Part shown: one piece after another, positions 19,891 to 31,269 of the stretch
Numbering within the stretch: position 1 is the first letter of the stretch
Layout of the letters: every line of letters starts with the position of its first letter
NCBI RefSeq assembly: GCF_037126465.1
Contig: NC_088205.1
Location: forward strand, 24,687,982 to 24,751,981
DNA from: Ornithodoros turicata
Taxonomy: Eukaryota > Arthropoda > Arachnida > Ixodida > Argasidae
Length of the DNA stretch: 64,000 nucleotides
Reading direction: 5' to 3'
Position numbers and translations under genes: made by a program
The notes under the pieces: generated by a model
Database searches by the model: none
Seen by the model: the letters and a program-made list of their open reading frames with translations, nothing else
What the model was told of the DNA's origin: nothing

Positions 19891-22560
19891 TAGAACAGGT
19901 TGCTAGCTGATAATGCCATACTTCGATTTCTATGACGCTCTTCGCTGGAAACGAGTCCGCCAACCGACTAGCATAACAAGGTAAAGTTACACTGACAAAA
20001 CCGCCCAGCGGAATCAAGGAAAAAGTTCGTTACCACTTATACGCAGTATGGAATTTAAAATGCTCGCTAACTCTGCTATACGTCGCACGAACAAGATTTT
20101 CGTATTTTCATTTGCGGCGTCACTTCTTCATGACGGGCATCTTCATGATGTGCATGCCGTGGATCCTGAGTTAAAACTTGCTCGGAATTTAAACAACGAC
20201 AATTATTAAGGTAACCTTAATTGGTGAAAGCATTAGCTGCCGTGTTCACATCTTGCATTGAAATGTGTAATGAAACAATCTTCGGACTTAAAATAACTGT
20301 TTGCTAACTCGTTTGCTAACTCGACTAATCCTAGGACGTGACGACGCAACGTGCGCCTGCTAGCTTAGGGCTAGCCAATGCGTCTTCAATCGTTCGCCCA
20401 GCACAACTTGTAGTACAACGCCTCAAAGCAGACATCGCGTCACAGGCGGCCAGGGAAGATGCTGAGGAAGATGAAGGGTAGAGCAGAGCACTGCCACTGG
20501 CACGAGGGGTGGTGTGAGCTTTGCACGCGGATGAACATTCTCTCTCAACCGGCATCCTGACGACCGGTCATACTTTGTAGACCCATCCGGGACTCCAATA
20601 GTCACACGTAACGCTAGTTGGATGCGTTGTCTGTGCTCATTCAGTGCTGGCTGCCATGTCGCCTCTTGACTGGTTGAACTGTAGTCGCTAGTCTCAGTGC
20701 GGCCGTTCTCGTCGTCGTCGGCGCCACCACCACCACCACCACCACCTGAAGTCAACTGCCGCTGAAATGCCGACAGTCGCGCTGCCGCGTAACACCACCT
20801 AACTTTTATTGGGAAAGACTCCGTGGAACAGGGGTATTAGAGGTTGACGACGTCCAATCGGAGCCACACCTGGATGCATTCGTCGGGATGACATCAGAAA
20901 AGCTCTTGGCTAACGACGAAACAATTCTAACAACAAGCCCTTAGTCGTGGCGCAAAACACTGAAGCGGCTGGTATCGCAATGATAGCTCTGTTCTGCAGT
21001 AACAGACTATCTCAGTGTTGTGTGTCTGGGGAACAGCAACAGCTCATCGCAATACCGCCTCGCAATACCAGCGATGTGTCTGAGCAATTTGTTGCGCGCC
21101 ACCAAATTTCTGGCATCCTCGGCCAGGTTCGACACCAACACCTTATTGTTAGTAGGCGAACACGTTACCAGCTGTTCTGCGCCCCGAAACTAAGCCTACA
21201 TGTATGACTGAAAGCACACAGAAAAAAAGCTGTTCCACATTTAGTTCACTTACCTGCCACATTGGCGCCCTCTGCATGGCGCAAAAAGGCTGTTAATGAG
21301 TCAGCGATTCGCTACCAAAAACGATTCCACTGTGCCTTCCTCTGCCTTGCCAATTGCGTGCTGTGTTGCGGCTACTGCTGTATAGCATATCGAACTTTGA
21401 CGTAGAATGCTAACCTGAAGTAACTTCAATACCGGACATCAGCCAGCCAACAGATGATCATAGCAGAAGATGCTAACCGTCGTCTTTTCTTTTTCTGTTA
21501 CGCTTTTTTCTGTGGCGTATATGAAAATTCACACATCCGTTCACATATGTTCAGTTATTGCTAGAATTCTTCAAAATATTATAGGTCTACAGCTATATTT
21601 AGACCTACTCCGAATCAAAGACCAGAAGTCATGCCTTCTTCCCTCTATATGGCCGCGTCCACGAACGACTCATATTGTTCCGCCTCGTAGTGATAGAGTT
21701 TATGTTAACCGTGCTTCTCATTGCTGAAATGAAGATGGGGGCTAACCGGATTTCTTTTCTCTTATACTTCTCGTTCGCTATCTGCGTACCATCACTATAG
21801 CCAGACGCTCACTCATAAAAGGATATTTCTGTAACGCACAGTATGTTTAATAGCAGCCAACGTTGTTATGTGGCCTCTCTGGAACATATGTACAGCTTCA
21901 CGGTTGCTATAGCTGACAACTTCTGGAACTTTTCCTCGCGTAGGCGCGCTCTTGGACCATTCAGAGAAGCAATAAACGAGATGCGGCTTCCATGGTACAG
22001 CGAGTTATGTTTCTTGAGATCAAGGGTTCGAAGCAAGTCATCGACAGACTGGAGAGAAAGTGGCATGCTAGGATAATTTGCCCAATACGAGCTGTATCCC
22101 AGATTAGTACCCCACGCAGGAACGGTTTCCCTGAAACACAAGCAAAACGGCGTTGCCCGATGCGAGATTTCCAAACAGGCCATCATTTAACCTCGTGCTC
22201 AAGCTTTACTTTATGGTGTTCCTTTATTTGAACCACATATTAAAACATAACCACATATTAAAATTTTTCGTTGCACCAATATCGTAAGTTTACCCTCCCT
22301 GACCCAGTCTTGGCATCCATTATGCCCAACATTGATTTAATGTTGGCCCCTGGGGCCCTTCAGGAGTGTGCGTAAACAAAGAAAAAAATTCGGGACGGTT
22401 ATTTTTTCCAATAATTTTTGTCAACGTCGTCGCTGTAATCGCAACGCAAACATGAATACCATTTGAGGGCTGCTGCTCTCGGCCCATGTAAACTTGTACC
22501 TTACTATACTACCTCGCATATACAGCTCTGTAAAAAGGACAGAATCCATACGCCAGGACA
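19891..22560. other. Unassigned sequence
   Basis: No gene, RNA or element border that I can name across 2.7 kb. A CCA simple repeat occurs at about 20725-20748. Short open frames here have no recognisable domain. Confidence 0.45.
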
Positions 22561-22669
22561 AGTTTATTCCTAATTGTCAACTGTGCCGTCTGTGACGACA
22601 TTCAAGGACGTCTGTGATATTGGATTGATATTGTAGGGGCGTATTGCGCCTGAGTGTCACAACGTACTT

Positions 22670-22870
22670 GGAGCAAAAACAACTTCATTTCGGGATGATG
22701 GCTGGGGAGTTTCATCGCTGGGGGCGATACTCTACCCCATCGCTCGAGGTGACGCGGGGAATGAAATAATGAGCCCCATTCACAATAACATAGAAATCTT
22801 AAGGAGTATGCTAGAAGGAAACCTCCGAAACTGGGACGTACGGGCGGGGGGAGCGCCATATTGAATCAGC
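22670..22870 (-). pseudogene. LINE 3' UTR fragment joined to an inverted arm
   Basis: 22690-22780 matches the 3' UTR of the minus-strand LINE at 45650-45740 (GATGATGGCTGGGGAGTTTCATCG, GGCGATACTCTACCCCAT). From about 22781 to 22870 the sequence becomes the inverted copy of 23209-23345, sharing CATAGAAATCTT, GCTAGAAGGAAA and CCATATTGAATCAGC. Confidence 0.65.
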
Positions 22871-23208
22871 TACTGTTGTCGCGGCGCATGCAAACAAAGG
22901 AATCCAGTAAGCATACAGCAAACATAACGCCAAAAATGTTTTTGGAACACTAACACACTGCCAGAACCCATGAAACAGTATGATATACGAAAACACATAC
23001 ACACACGAAGAAACAGACACGACACGGACGCCACATGGGGACGCCGTCTCCGTCGCTGCCTCAACCAGCCTTGACTACAAGCCTGGATAGGGGCGGACAC
23101 TGACAAAATATGTAGCCGACGGAAGCAGAGGAGCAACCGGGCAAGTGTTGCAGCAGTTTTTGGAACTGTGGCTACTTTCACGGGCTGGAAATACACGACG
23201 TTTCCTCG

Positions 23209-23800
23209 GCTGATTCAATATGGCTGCTTCCGAGCGCATACATTGAGAGAGGGAAGAGTCCCGCTCAAGTGCTTTGCTCTCCTCCGATCCTCCTCCCCAG
23301 CTTTCCTTCTAGCCCCTCTCCGTAAGATTTCTATGCACAATAAGGATCGATATCCTATGGTGTCGAGAAAGGTGAAGAGAGCCTTGAGGGTAGAGCGTTG
23401 GTGTGCTGGATGTGGCCAGGGACCAAGCAATTTTGTGAGACAGAGGGGGCGGGACTCTAGCTCGTTGAGGGATGCGGAGAGTACGGTCAGGGAAGGTTGG
23501 TAGTGTGGGCAATGGAGAAGAATGTGCTCAAGATCTTCCACAGCACCGCAGTGGCTGCAGTGGGGAGAGGCAACTTGTCTCTAGCGGTAGCGCCACTGTG
23601 CTGTGAAGGCCACGTCGAGGCGCATTCGATGAACTAATGCGGCATCTTGTAGCGCATCGGCGGTACTTGGAGCACATTTGTGTGCCTTTAAAGCAAACAT
23701 GTAAACTACTCGTGTTAACAAAGCACGTGTAACAAGACGGCTTCCTCGTTTGCCTGGCATCCTGCCCCACTCGCAACGTGCGGACTACATCCCCCATTGG
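23209..23800 (-). pseudogene. LINE ORF2 C-terminus, 5'-truncated
   Basis: Read on the minus strand, 23760-23541 gives the region before the tail (including RMRLDVAFTAQWRYR, frame-shifted) and 23541-23330 gives VEDLEHILLHCPHYQPSLTVLSA and KLLGPWPHPAHQRSTLKALFTFLDTIGYRS. The EH..LHC motif is the zinc-binding tail of RNase H-type LINEs. A near-identical protein is encoded at 45630-46055. The expected stop is missing, so the frame reads on into the UTR. Confidence 0.75.
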
Positions 23801-23824
23801 CGGAGGTACACCTCCGTTTGTTTT

Positions 23825-24130
23825 TTTAATTCCGTGTTAGCGCCGCGAAGCAACTATGGCTATGAGCGGCGTACAGATGTGGACAGATGGTGGAGAGAGG
23901 ACAGCAGGAAGGAGTGGAGGAGAGGGTGGTTAGTATGCATCTAGGCTCGACTTCAGGAGGAACTATGCCGACATTCGTCTGGAATGTCTTCGAAAACCAC
24001 AGGGAAAACCTCAGACAGCACAGCCGGCGGTACGATTCGGACGCACCACCTCCCGGTCTTCAGCACGACTTCGGCTACCATCAACGAGCGGGACGCCTAA
24101 CCCGCTCGGCCATGCCGCTGGTGGGTACAA
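23825..24130 (-). mobile_element. tRNA-headed SINE, near complete
   Basis: Reverse complement starts with a tRNA-like head (GCATGGCCGAGCGGGTTAGG as box A region, GTCCGAATCG as a decayed box B), followed by GGCTGTGCTGTCTGAGG, the shared body, and TTCGCGGCGCTAACACGG with an A-rich end. Confidence 0.8.
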
Positions 24131-24217
24131 CACCACTGTGGCTGTGGCACTTGAGTTGTTCATAGGTCTCCTCCACCTCTTTACCTTTCTGCTTATCTCC
24201 ATACGCCACGAACAGCA

Positions 24218-24600
24218 CGGGGATAACAGTAAAAGTGAAACCCAGTAACAGTAAAACTTAAGAACTTACAGAAAGCGAAAGCTTAAAACAGGAAAACGTA
24301 GACTAGAAAAGATAACAAAGAACGCTGCGTAAGTTCTTCGTCATATGCAACTGTAGCGTCTTTTTTATTATTCCTAGGTTGTTTGTAAAGTTTGTGGTTT
24401 TAAATCTGCTTACCCCACTCGGATAACAGTAAAACTGGAAACCAGAAAACCGCGAAACTTAAAACAGTAAATCGTAAGACTATAGAAAGGATTTAAAAAA
24501 AAAAAAAAAAAACACGCTGCGTAAGTTATTTCTCACGAAACTGTGGCGTCTTTTTTATTCTTGTGAAGTTGTTTGTAAAGTTGGTTCTAAAGCTGCTGTT
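24218..24600. repeat. Tandem duplication, about 195-bp unit
   Basis: GGGATAACAGTAAAAGTGAAAC ... CGCTGCGTAAGTTCTT ... GTCTTTTTTATTATT ... GTTTGTAAAGTT at 24220-24395 is repeated at 24420-24585 with substitutions and a longer poly-A run at 24494-24511. Confidence 0.8.
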
Positions 24601-25493
24601 GATGATTACTTGATTTTGTATATATGCGTTGTATATATGCAATGACTCACTACGACTCGAAACATAGACATTGGCACGAAATTGTGTGTATATTTGTTGC
24701 ACTTCTGTATGCCTTGTAAAACGGGCTCGAGTGTTGTCAAGTGAAGGCCCCTTCACCTTTTTGCTCGAGTCGCTCCATACACTTGAAATGGAAATAAACT
24801 ATGAACTATACTGCCGTCCGCTCTCCTTAAACTACCTCGCCTGTAGCAGGAATCAGAGATTTCTCCTTCCCTATATGTCGCTTCCGTTATGCGTGTATAT
24901 CCACTTTCCGCGTTGAACGAAATCTACAGGGCACGCCACAGTGCCAACATTCTTTCCATCCGACCCCTTCCCACTCGGCGACACGTCCGTTGGATGCTCA
25001 CCGTTATTTTGCGATATCCAACGTTGCACAAAACGAGCTTCGAAATGTCCTTCTATGTCGCATCCTTTCATGCAGTTTTGAATGCGAATACCAACCTGAT
25101 CTAACATGACGCTCCATACGAAGAATGCTCTCGCGCCCACCTATTTGTAAAAATACCGAGTGTTTCTCTCGAGGATAAAACTCTGATAAAACTTCCTGGG
25201 TAGTCCCGTCTACTATAGTCGTAAGCTTGCAACACAAATCGCGGCCCTCTGCGGGATGTTTACAATGCATTTGTCGATAAATAGGTTGTTGTACCTTCGG
25301 GCACTGTGTACTGATGATGCCGCCTGCATAGGTGGCGGAACGTCGATGTTTTTAATTGTTTTTAAGCTGTTGTATTAAGCCGGAGTAAACGAAAGTTCTT
25401 TCAATATGTCTTCTTCCGGCTTTTGGAATATAATCTCAGACTGTTCTTTATAGTCGTGTGTATATATAGCGTAGTGTGTTTGCAATTAGTGTA
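24601..25493. other. Unassigned sequence with a hammerhead-like or Penelope-like motif
   Basis: Near 25312 CTGATGA is followed by a 7-bp stem (TGCCGCC/GGTGGCG with a TGCATA loop) and GGAACGTCG. The order CTGATGA, stem, GAA resembles a hammerhead core or the tail of Penelope-like elements, but the usual GAAA reads GAAC. No protein domain is identified around it. Confidence 0.3.
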
Positions 25494-26096
25494 ATACCCC
25501 TGTCGCACGGCAAACTGAATTCGCACTGAATGACATTCATTCTGTGTCACACGGTGAAAGTAAATGACATTACAGGTTACATGCGAATGAGTCTGAGGAG
25601 CTCATTCGCTTTTTACTCTTGCACCGAATGCGTACCCTCGTCAGTAGAGAGGTAGCAAAACAACAGCGATAAACTGTTAGAAGAAATTAAACACGAATGA
25701 AAAGTTTTACTCCAATATTCCATCGCGAATTTGATAACAGGAACACTGTTTTTTTCAAAGAACTCTACCCTCGCTGCCAGTCGCCATATTGCCAAGTGTG
25801 GCCCAGATAGGCTTCTTACTTTCCTTTCTTGTGATACTTAGCCAACTGAGCGTCCTCCAAAACTCAACGATTTTGGAAATAATATAATGTTTCGCTAGTT
25901 GCGAGAAAAAAAAATGTATGTAACGAATGTACCTGTATATAGCTTCATATGTTTGGCCCTGGTGTACATCGACAGTGACATCATTTGCGAATGGCATTCT
26001 TTTTCTTCATGTAGCTCGATGCCATACAAGGGAAATACAATCGGTAGAATGTCATTCGCTGTGAATGCCATTCAACTTGCCATATGACAGGGGTAT
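25494..26096. mobile_element. MITE rich in GAATGACATTC
   Basis: The ends are an inverted pair: ATACCCCTGTCGCACGGCAA at the left, and ATACCCCTGTCATATGGCAA read inward from the right. The subterminal region on each side carries GAATGACATTC or GAATGCCATTC palindromes. The body between has no domain. No clear target duplication was found, so the superfamily is not assigned. Confidence 0.7.
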
Positions 26097-26415
26097 CATT
26101 GTGCGTATGTTCTTCAGGGCTTTGAGAATTTTCGGTAATTTCGACTATCGAAGCGAATAATTGTGTGTCAGACTCGGATTTCAAATCGAATATGGCACAT
26201 TTACAATCGAGTCGAATGTCTCATTGAAATCCAATATATTTGAACGGCTCCGAATCTGCACGAGTAAGCACGGAAAAGCCGCAAGACAAGGCAACAAGGT
26301 TAGCGCTGCTTCGTATGAAGATCCTTTTCCGTATGCACATATCAACGCAACCACATCCGGCGTATCACAGCGGTTTTACCACAGTGAACTTCTCTCACCT
26401 GTCATGCATTGCTAA

Positions 26416-26706
26416 AGGTACAGCGAGGTTGTGTCATATCACGTTTCCTTCACTATCCGAGAGGACACTCCTCGTGCAGCAGTACTCTCACTCAGCCCAG
26501 ATGGATTCTTGCGTCTCGAGGGGCCATCCAGTAGCTTTGCCAATGCATTGGGCACGTGCTCGCTGCGCGTGCAGGAAGCGTTGCCAAAGCTCCTAAAAGG
26601 GTCCCTGCTGAAGCGCAGTGATCAGGGCTGTGTGACAACACGGTGCATTGCTGTGGACCTGTGCCATGCCGTTTCTGCTGGATGTGGTCGCCGTGGCGGT
26701 CGCTAG
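26416..26706 (+). other. Unrecognised open reading frame, possible exon
   Basis: A 91-residue open frame (start at 26431) reads smoothly as protein: FTIREDTPRAAVLSLSPDG, LRLEGPSSSFANALGTC, VQEALPKLLKGSLLKRSDQG, ending CGRRGGR and a stop at 26704. Composition is globular rather than repeat-like, and CTAAAG precedes it like a weak splice acceptor. I do not recognise the family. Confidence 0.3.
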
Positions 26707-26985
26707 GTTCGACGAAGCGATGGCGCTTCGAAGTGTGTTGAAAGCGGCAGGATTAATTCTGAAGACGCCGCCAAATACCAGAACTCCACTGGCGAATCAC
26801 TTGCGAAGCGGCATCAGGCGACTATTCGTTTTCGCTTGGCTTTCGCTGCCCCTGTACATGTATCCAGTCCGATTATGTAATTGTGGGCTTCGTAATCGCT
26901 TCGGTTTCAAAATCATTCGCACATGATATCCATACCTCTTGTGATATCTGGTAACATAATGTCACGCCACTTCGCCCTCGAGAGT

Positions 26986-28006
26986 AGGGGAAGGTGGTGC
27001 AAGATGTGACAGAAATTTGCAATTGAATATGGAATTTTTATTTCTCGTGTTAAGAAAAAAAAAAAAACTAGCCATAGGCACATTCTAAGAGGCCTAGAGC
27101 TTCTGATCTGTAAATCAGAACGGACGTAGCCGGTTGTAAAATAAACACACAACAAGAAATTCAAAAATGCAGCTTGATTGTCTCATGTCGCCCCAACCCT
27201 CGGGGCAAGACGAGACATCGCGTGGGGCAAGATGAGACGTCGTGGTAATGAACTACACAAATTAGTTTTTGCAATCCGAGCACCTGCACAGCCCCCTTGA
27301 GCTCGCTGCCCACATGATGTGCAATACACCCACACAGAACCCGGTGCTATTTCCCTCCGCAGTCCTTTGCACACAAGGCACCGCCAGTCTGATGTGTTGC
27401 TGGTCGCTCGCTTTTGAGTGCGCTTCTGCTTTGGTGGAAATATCCTAGGAAACAGAAAATTTGCCTGAAAATCCTAGGCAATATGCAAAAAAAAAAAAAA
27501 GGAATCTCTGATGAACAAGAATAAAGCCACCTGATAGTTGACTTATCAGTTTTTAAATTACATTAAATTTAAACTGCATTCAATTTAAACTACATTAAGC
27601 TGTCGCGTCTTGCCCCGTGCATCTCATCGGATGCATTAATTTTTCAGTTAAACAACCAAGAGTGCCCATATTTTGTATATACCTAGATGAATGAATAAAG
27701 AAATAGGATGTGTGCTTACATTGACAGAATAAGCCTGCCACATGCTGCTGCACAACTGACAAGAAAAAGGACTACAGAAAATCGCGCCTTTTTTACGGGC
27801 CTTTACATTCCAGGCAGATGCAACCGGTTTTTTTCTCTTCAACGCAAACACCAGTCCGGATTATCCTCACGTGCAATAAAGCGGACACGCAGAGCCGCCT
27901 ATGAGTAAAGTTTGAAGCGCACGGAGCAACGCGTCACTGAGACAGGCGGCGTCGAGAAAGAAATGTCGCATCTTGCCCCGTGTCTCATCTTGCCCCACTT
28001 TACCCT
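26986..28006. mobile_element. Element with GGGGCAAGATGAGAC ends and internal copies
   Basis: The left end AGGGGAAGGTGGTGCAAGATG and the inverted right end AGGGTAAAGTGGGGCAAGATG match at most positions. TA precedes the left GGGG and follows the right CCC, compatible with a TA duplication. GGGGCAAGA.GAGAC also occurs internally near 27202 and 27221 and, inverted, near 27604 and 27971. No transposase is present. Confidence 0.6.
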
Positions 28007-28104
28007 ATATAATAAATAAAATAACAGTGCCTCCACCCTGGCCGCGGATGCCGCCTTTTCTACTGGGCACGTTATGTAGAATTATGTGTCAACCTAAACT
28101 AACC

Positions 28105-28200
28105 GTAGAAGGGCAGAAAATCCAGCGAAACGGCGAGGAAGTATAAAGGGAAATGCCTCAGGACGCAGCCGCCGATATTTGGAACAGAGACTGCTCTTCT
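28105..28200 (-). repeat. Repeat tail shared with 3767-3860
   Basis: Contains CAGCCGCCGATATTTGGAACAGAG and AATGCCTCAGGAC, matching the 3767-3860 block. Fragment only. Confidence 0.45.
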
Positions 28201-28214
28201 GGCTATTTTACAAC

Positions 28215-28248
28215 AGAAATTCACCTAACGTTCGTTAGGTGAATTTCT
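28215..28248. repeat. Perfect 15-bp hairpin
   Basis: AGAAATTCACCTAAC, loop GTTC, then its exact reverse complement. It sits between the repeat tail and the MITE at 28255. Confidence 0.85.
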
Positions 28249-28254
28249 ACTATA

Positions 28255-28433
28255 CACTCTAAGAAAAAAGGTTGAATTTTCTACCCAAGTCGGTAGAGCT
28301 GTATTGCCACCACATTTCTACACAAACCAATTTTATCCTCTGGATATAACTGCAGAGCAGAAACAAACTACAGAGTAGAAACTGTGGTTCTACCAGCTTC
28401 GGTGGAAAAGTCTACAATTTTTCTCTTAGAGCG
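28255..28433. mobile_element. Short MITE with CACTCTAAGAAAAA ends
   Basis: Left end CACTCTAAGAAAAAAGG, right end reverse complemented CGCTCTAAGAGAAAAATTG; both lead into TTTTC.ACC and GGTAGA-type blocks. A second partial copy of the right half lies at about 28515-28582, ending TTTTTTTCTTAGAATG. Confidence 0.65.
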
Positions 28434-28590
28434 AACGTGAGGGAGAGGAGCAAGGGAAAGGGACGCCGCCGTCGCTTATACTCGCGAAGGAGAAGGTACG
28501 CGTGGATTGGCCCAAAATGGTAGAAGTACTGTCGTTCTACCAGCTTGGGTACGAAATTCTACATTTTTTTCTTAGAATGTACCATGAGCT

Positions 28591-29074
28591 GAACACTAAA
28601 ACAGTATACTCTATAGAGCCCGTTCTCCCGCAACAAGGGAGGCCTTCTAAGCATGCGCTCGAGTTATTTCTACGCATATATCCAATATGGCAGCTCCGGT
28701 TTCCTTTGTGAAGGCGCGTTCCCTTCGGACGGTGCAGCTTGCATCATATTAAAAGTAATATTGGAGTACAGTACGTGTGTTGATTCATGCCACTTGAGGG
28801 CAAAAACATCCATTCGCAAGTCGCAACACACTTTCATAACAGTCCCCAAATAGGTGGACCTTCCACGAAGATTGCCGATTGAAGGAACACAGACAACACG
28901 CACATACACGAATACATAACATTGCCCCCCCCCCCCCCAGCAAAATGCCGTCACGCCGGTAGGCAGATCGCTCGGACATAGCACGCCACCACCACCACCA
29001 CCACCTTTTATAGCACCCTCTTCTTCTTGTCGTGGTCCTGAATCTCCTTTACACCTCCTGTTTCTCACGAAAGG
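28591..29074. other. Unassigned sequence with simple repeats
   Basis: Contains a poly-C run near 28925-28938 and a CCA/CAC repeat at about 28987-29007. No gene recognised. Confidence 0.4.
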
Positions 29075-29700
29075 GTGGTTCCATCGTTCGCTTTTCCAGT
29101 TCTTTGGCGTTTGTTCAAATTCTCTGTACCTGTTATTACGTTGAACCTACCCGATCACGTCTTCCTTGGGCTAACCCGGTCGCCCGTTTTATACTTATTG
29201 CGTGAGTTTTCTTTTGATCTCCTCGGGGGGAACCTGATTCCTTTGGTTCTGCTATGCTCTCTAGCTGCCTCTTTTTTCTTTCTTTTTTTGCTTACGGTAC
29301 CACGTACTTCATCATCCCCCAATTTCCTTCTTGTTTTTGTTCGCCTTCGCCCCTACTTATGTTTACACTTGCTGCTTTCAGTTTCCCCTATTTTCCTCTT
29401 CAACACCCGATAAACTGTTCACATGAGAGCCCCGAGTTTCGTTTCTCCCCTCAGTCCTCAGTCCGCAATTTTTGCGGTGTCCGTCTTTTTCACTCAGATT
29501 TATTATTTTATTTCCCTCCTCGCTCTTTTTACTGCCCCTCGTTACTCGTGGAAGCACAACATTACTCTGTGTGGTCGCAGCCAAGATTTGTTGCCCCATC
29601 TTACCGGCCGTTCATTTCTCGCCGACATAAAGTGTTGTTGTTATTGTTGTTGTCCAATCTTTCCCCGCCGTCATTTGTACTGAGTGTGTTATGTGTGTCT
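29075..29700 (+). other. Pyrimidine-rich tract, possibly a LINE 3' UTR
   Basis: The stretch is strongly pyrimidine-biased on the plus strand and ends CGACATAAAGTGTTGTTGTTATTG, a TTG-repeat ending that would fit a LINE 3' terminus. Open frames here are Ser/Phe/Leu-rich and follow the base bias, so I do not call a protein. Confidence 0.3.
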
Positions 29701-29929
29701 GTCGTCGTCGAGTAACAATCAATCTGCGAGCGAGCGCTTCTCGCTTCCCACGTGACTTATGCCTCACATGTTGGTGGTGGTGGTGCTGGTGAAAGGGTTC
29801 GCCACTACTATTCCACTACTATTTACCATCCTATACGCCAATGTTTCTCGCTAGAACCCACTGTAGCCCAGATAATGTTTGGCTGACCTTTCCTTTCATT
29901 TTTACTTTGTTAAATCCCCCCCCCCAACT

Positions 29930-31070
29930 TCAATTCAATTCTTTATTCATTTGCATTACGTGAAGGAACACGCAGGGACGAGGCCAAAAAGCAGCCATGT
30001 CAGCCACTTGACCGAGGGCATAGTCCAAATATTTCACTTCTGTCGGCAGGACAACATGAAACAGTTTGATAATTTTGATCTATACAAGATGATAAATACC
30101 CACCATAGCAACATATAGTAAAGCTAAGCAGGCAGAACAGGAGAAAGCGCTAGGAACCTATAAGCAAACCAAATGCCAGCAAGCAGAACACAAGAACAGG
30201 ACAACAAAAACAAAAAGGAAAAGAAACAAAAACAAAGCTCTGTGGAGTTAATAAAATAATGCGCGCGAAGCAGGTGTTGAAAGACTTTCAACATTTACAT
30301 CGTTGCTCGAAAGATTGTTTAGTGTATTTTCACAATGTAACTGATAACAGTTGATCGGCATACTTAGTCCTACAAGCGGAAATTTTCCAGCTTGCAGTAC
30401 ACCGGGAGCGCTGTGACAGGTGTCTCTCCAAAGAAAGCAGTGAGAATGCAAGTTGGTTATTATTCTTTAGTGCTAGCAAATAGGTTTTGATGAGAAAAAA
30501 TGTATGAAAGCTCGTTATTTTCAGAATCCAAATTGAGCTAAATAAACGTTGAGTATGACTGTCATGAGCAACATCTGCCACAACCAGAACGGCCTGCTTC
30601 TGAGCAACTAATAGTGTGTTGATGTTGCCTTGACACGTGGTGCCCTAGACTAAAAAGCAATAACGAAGCGTAGAAAAGAAGAGATAATTATATATAACCA
30701 TTTTAACCTTCTGAGGCAGAACATGGCGGTAACAGTTCATAAGCCCAATTGGTTTAGAGATTTTTTATTTGACGGAGGATACATGGCGGTTCCAGGATAA
30801 GTTTTCAGAGGAATATACTCCCAAGATTTTCACGGACTTTACAAGTTCGATGCTGTTTTGCCCTAAACTGTATAATACACGTAGATTCTTCTAAAAACGA
30901 GAAAGCTATAGTACCAAATAAATGCAGAAAGCTTCAAAGTTCTTATATTTCGAGTGCATTTGCCGTCGCGGACCTGGCTCTCCTTTTTCGCATTCTCTGC
31001 TAAATTTAAGTAAGTTAAGAAATAAGTTTTGCCGATCGTAAGTATGACCCAAAGAAATTACCTAATCAAC
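29930..31070 (-). pseudogene. CR1/L2-like LINE reverse transcriptase C-terminus, 5'-truncated
   Basis: On the minus strand from about 30880 the frames give the RT thumb: ILGVYFSENLSWNRHVSSV, then CYRHVLPQKVKMVIYNYL, then the open part at 30581-30330 (ADVAHDSHTQRLFSSIWILK ... RTKYADQLL). This matches the end of CR1/L2/RTE-type polymerases lacking RNase H. The 3' end, near the TTTATTCATTTGC at 29940-29955, supplies AATAAA on this strand. Frameshifts and stops mark it as dead. Confidence 0.72.
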
Positions 31071-31269
31071 ATTTCAAACACTATGCTGTCTTCTGGTTGC
31101 TATGGATATAGGGAGAAATAGAGGCATCCGCCATGCCGTTCTTTTCTTGCACATGACTACAAGATTTTGCCCGTGTGGTTACCCGTGTGTGTGCAATAAC
31201 AGAAGAAGAAGTTCGGACCCTACGGACGTGTTCCGTTTCTGCTCTCTGCTTTCAATTTCTGCTACTATA

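Noticed and set aside
29254..29715. Ser/Phe/Leu-rich 153-residue open frame
   Set aside because: It lies in a pyrimidine-biased tract where all three forward frames are unusually open; base bias explains it.
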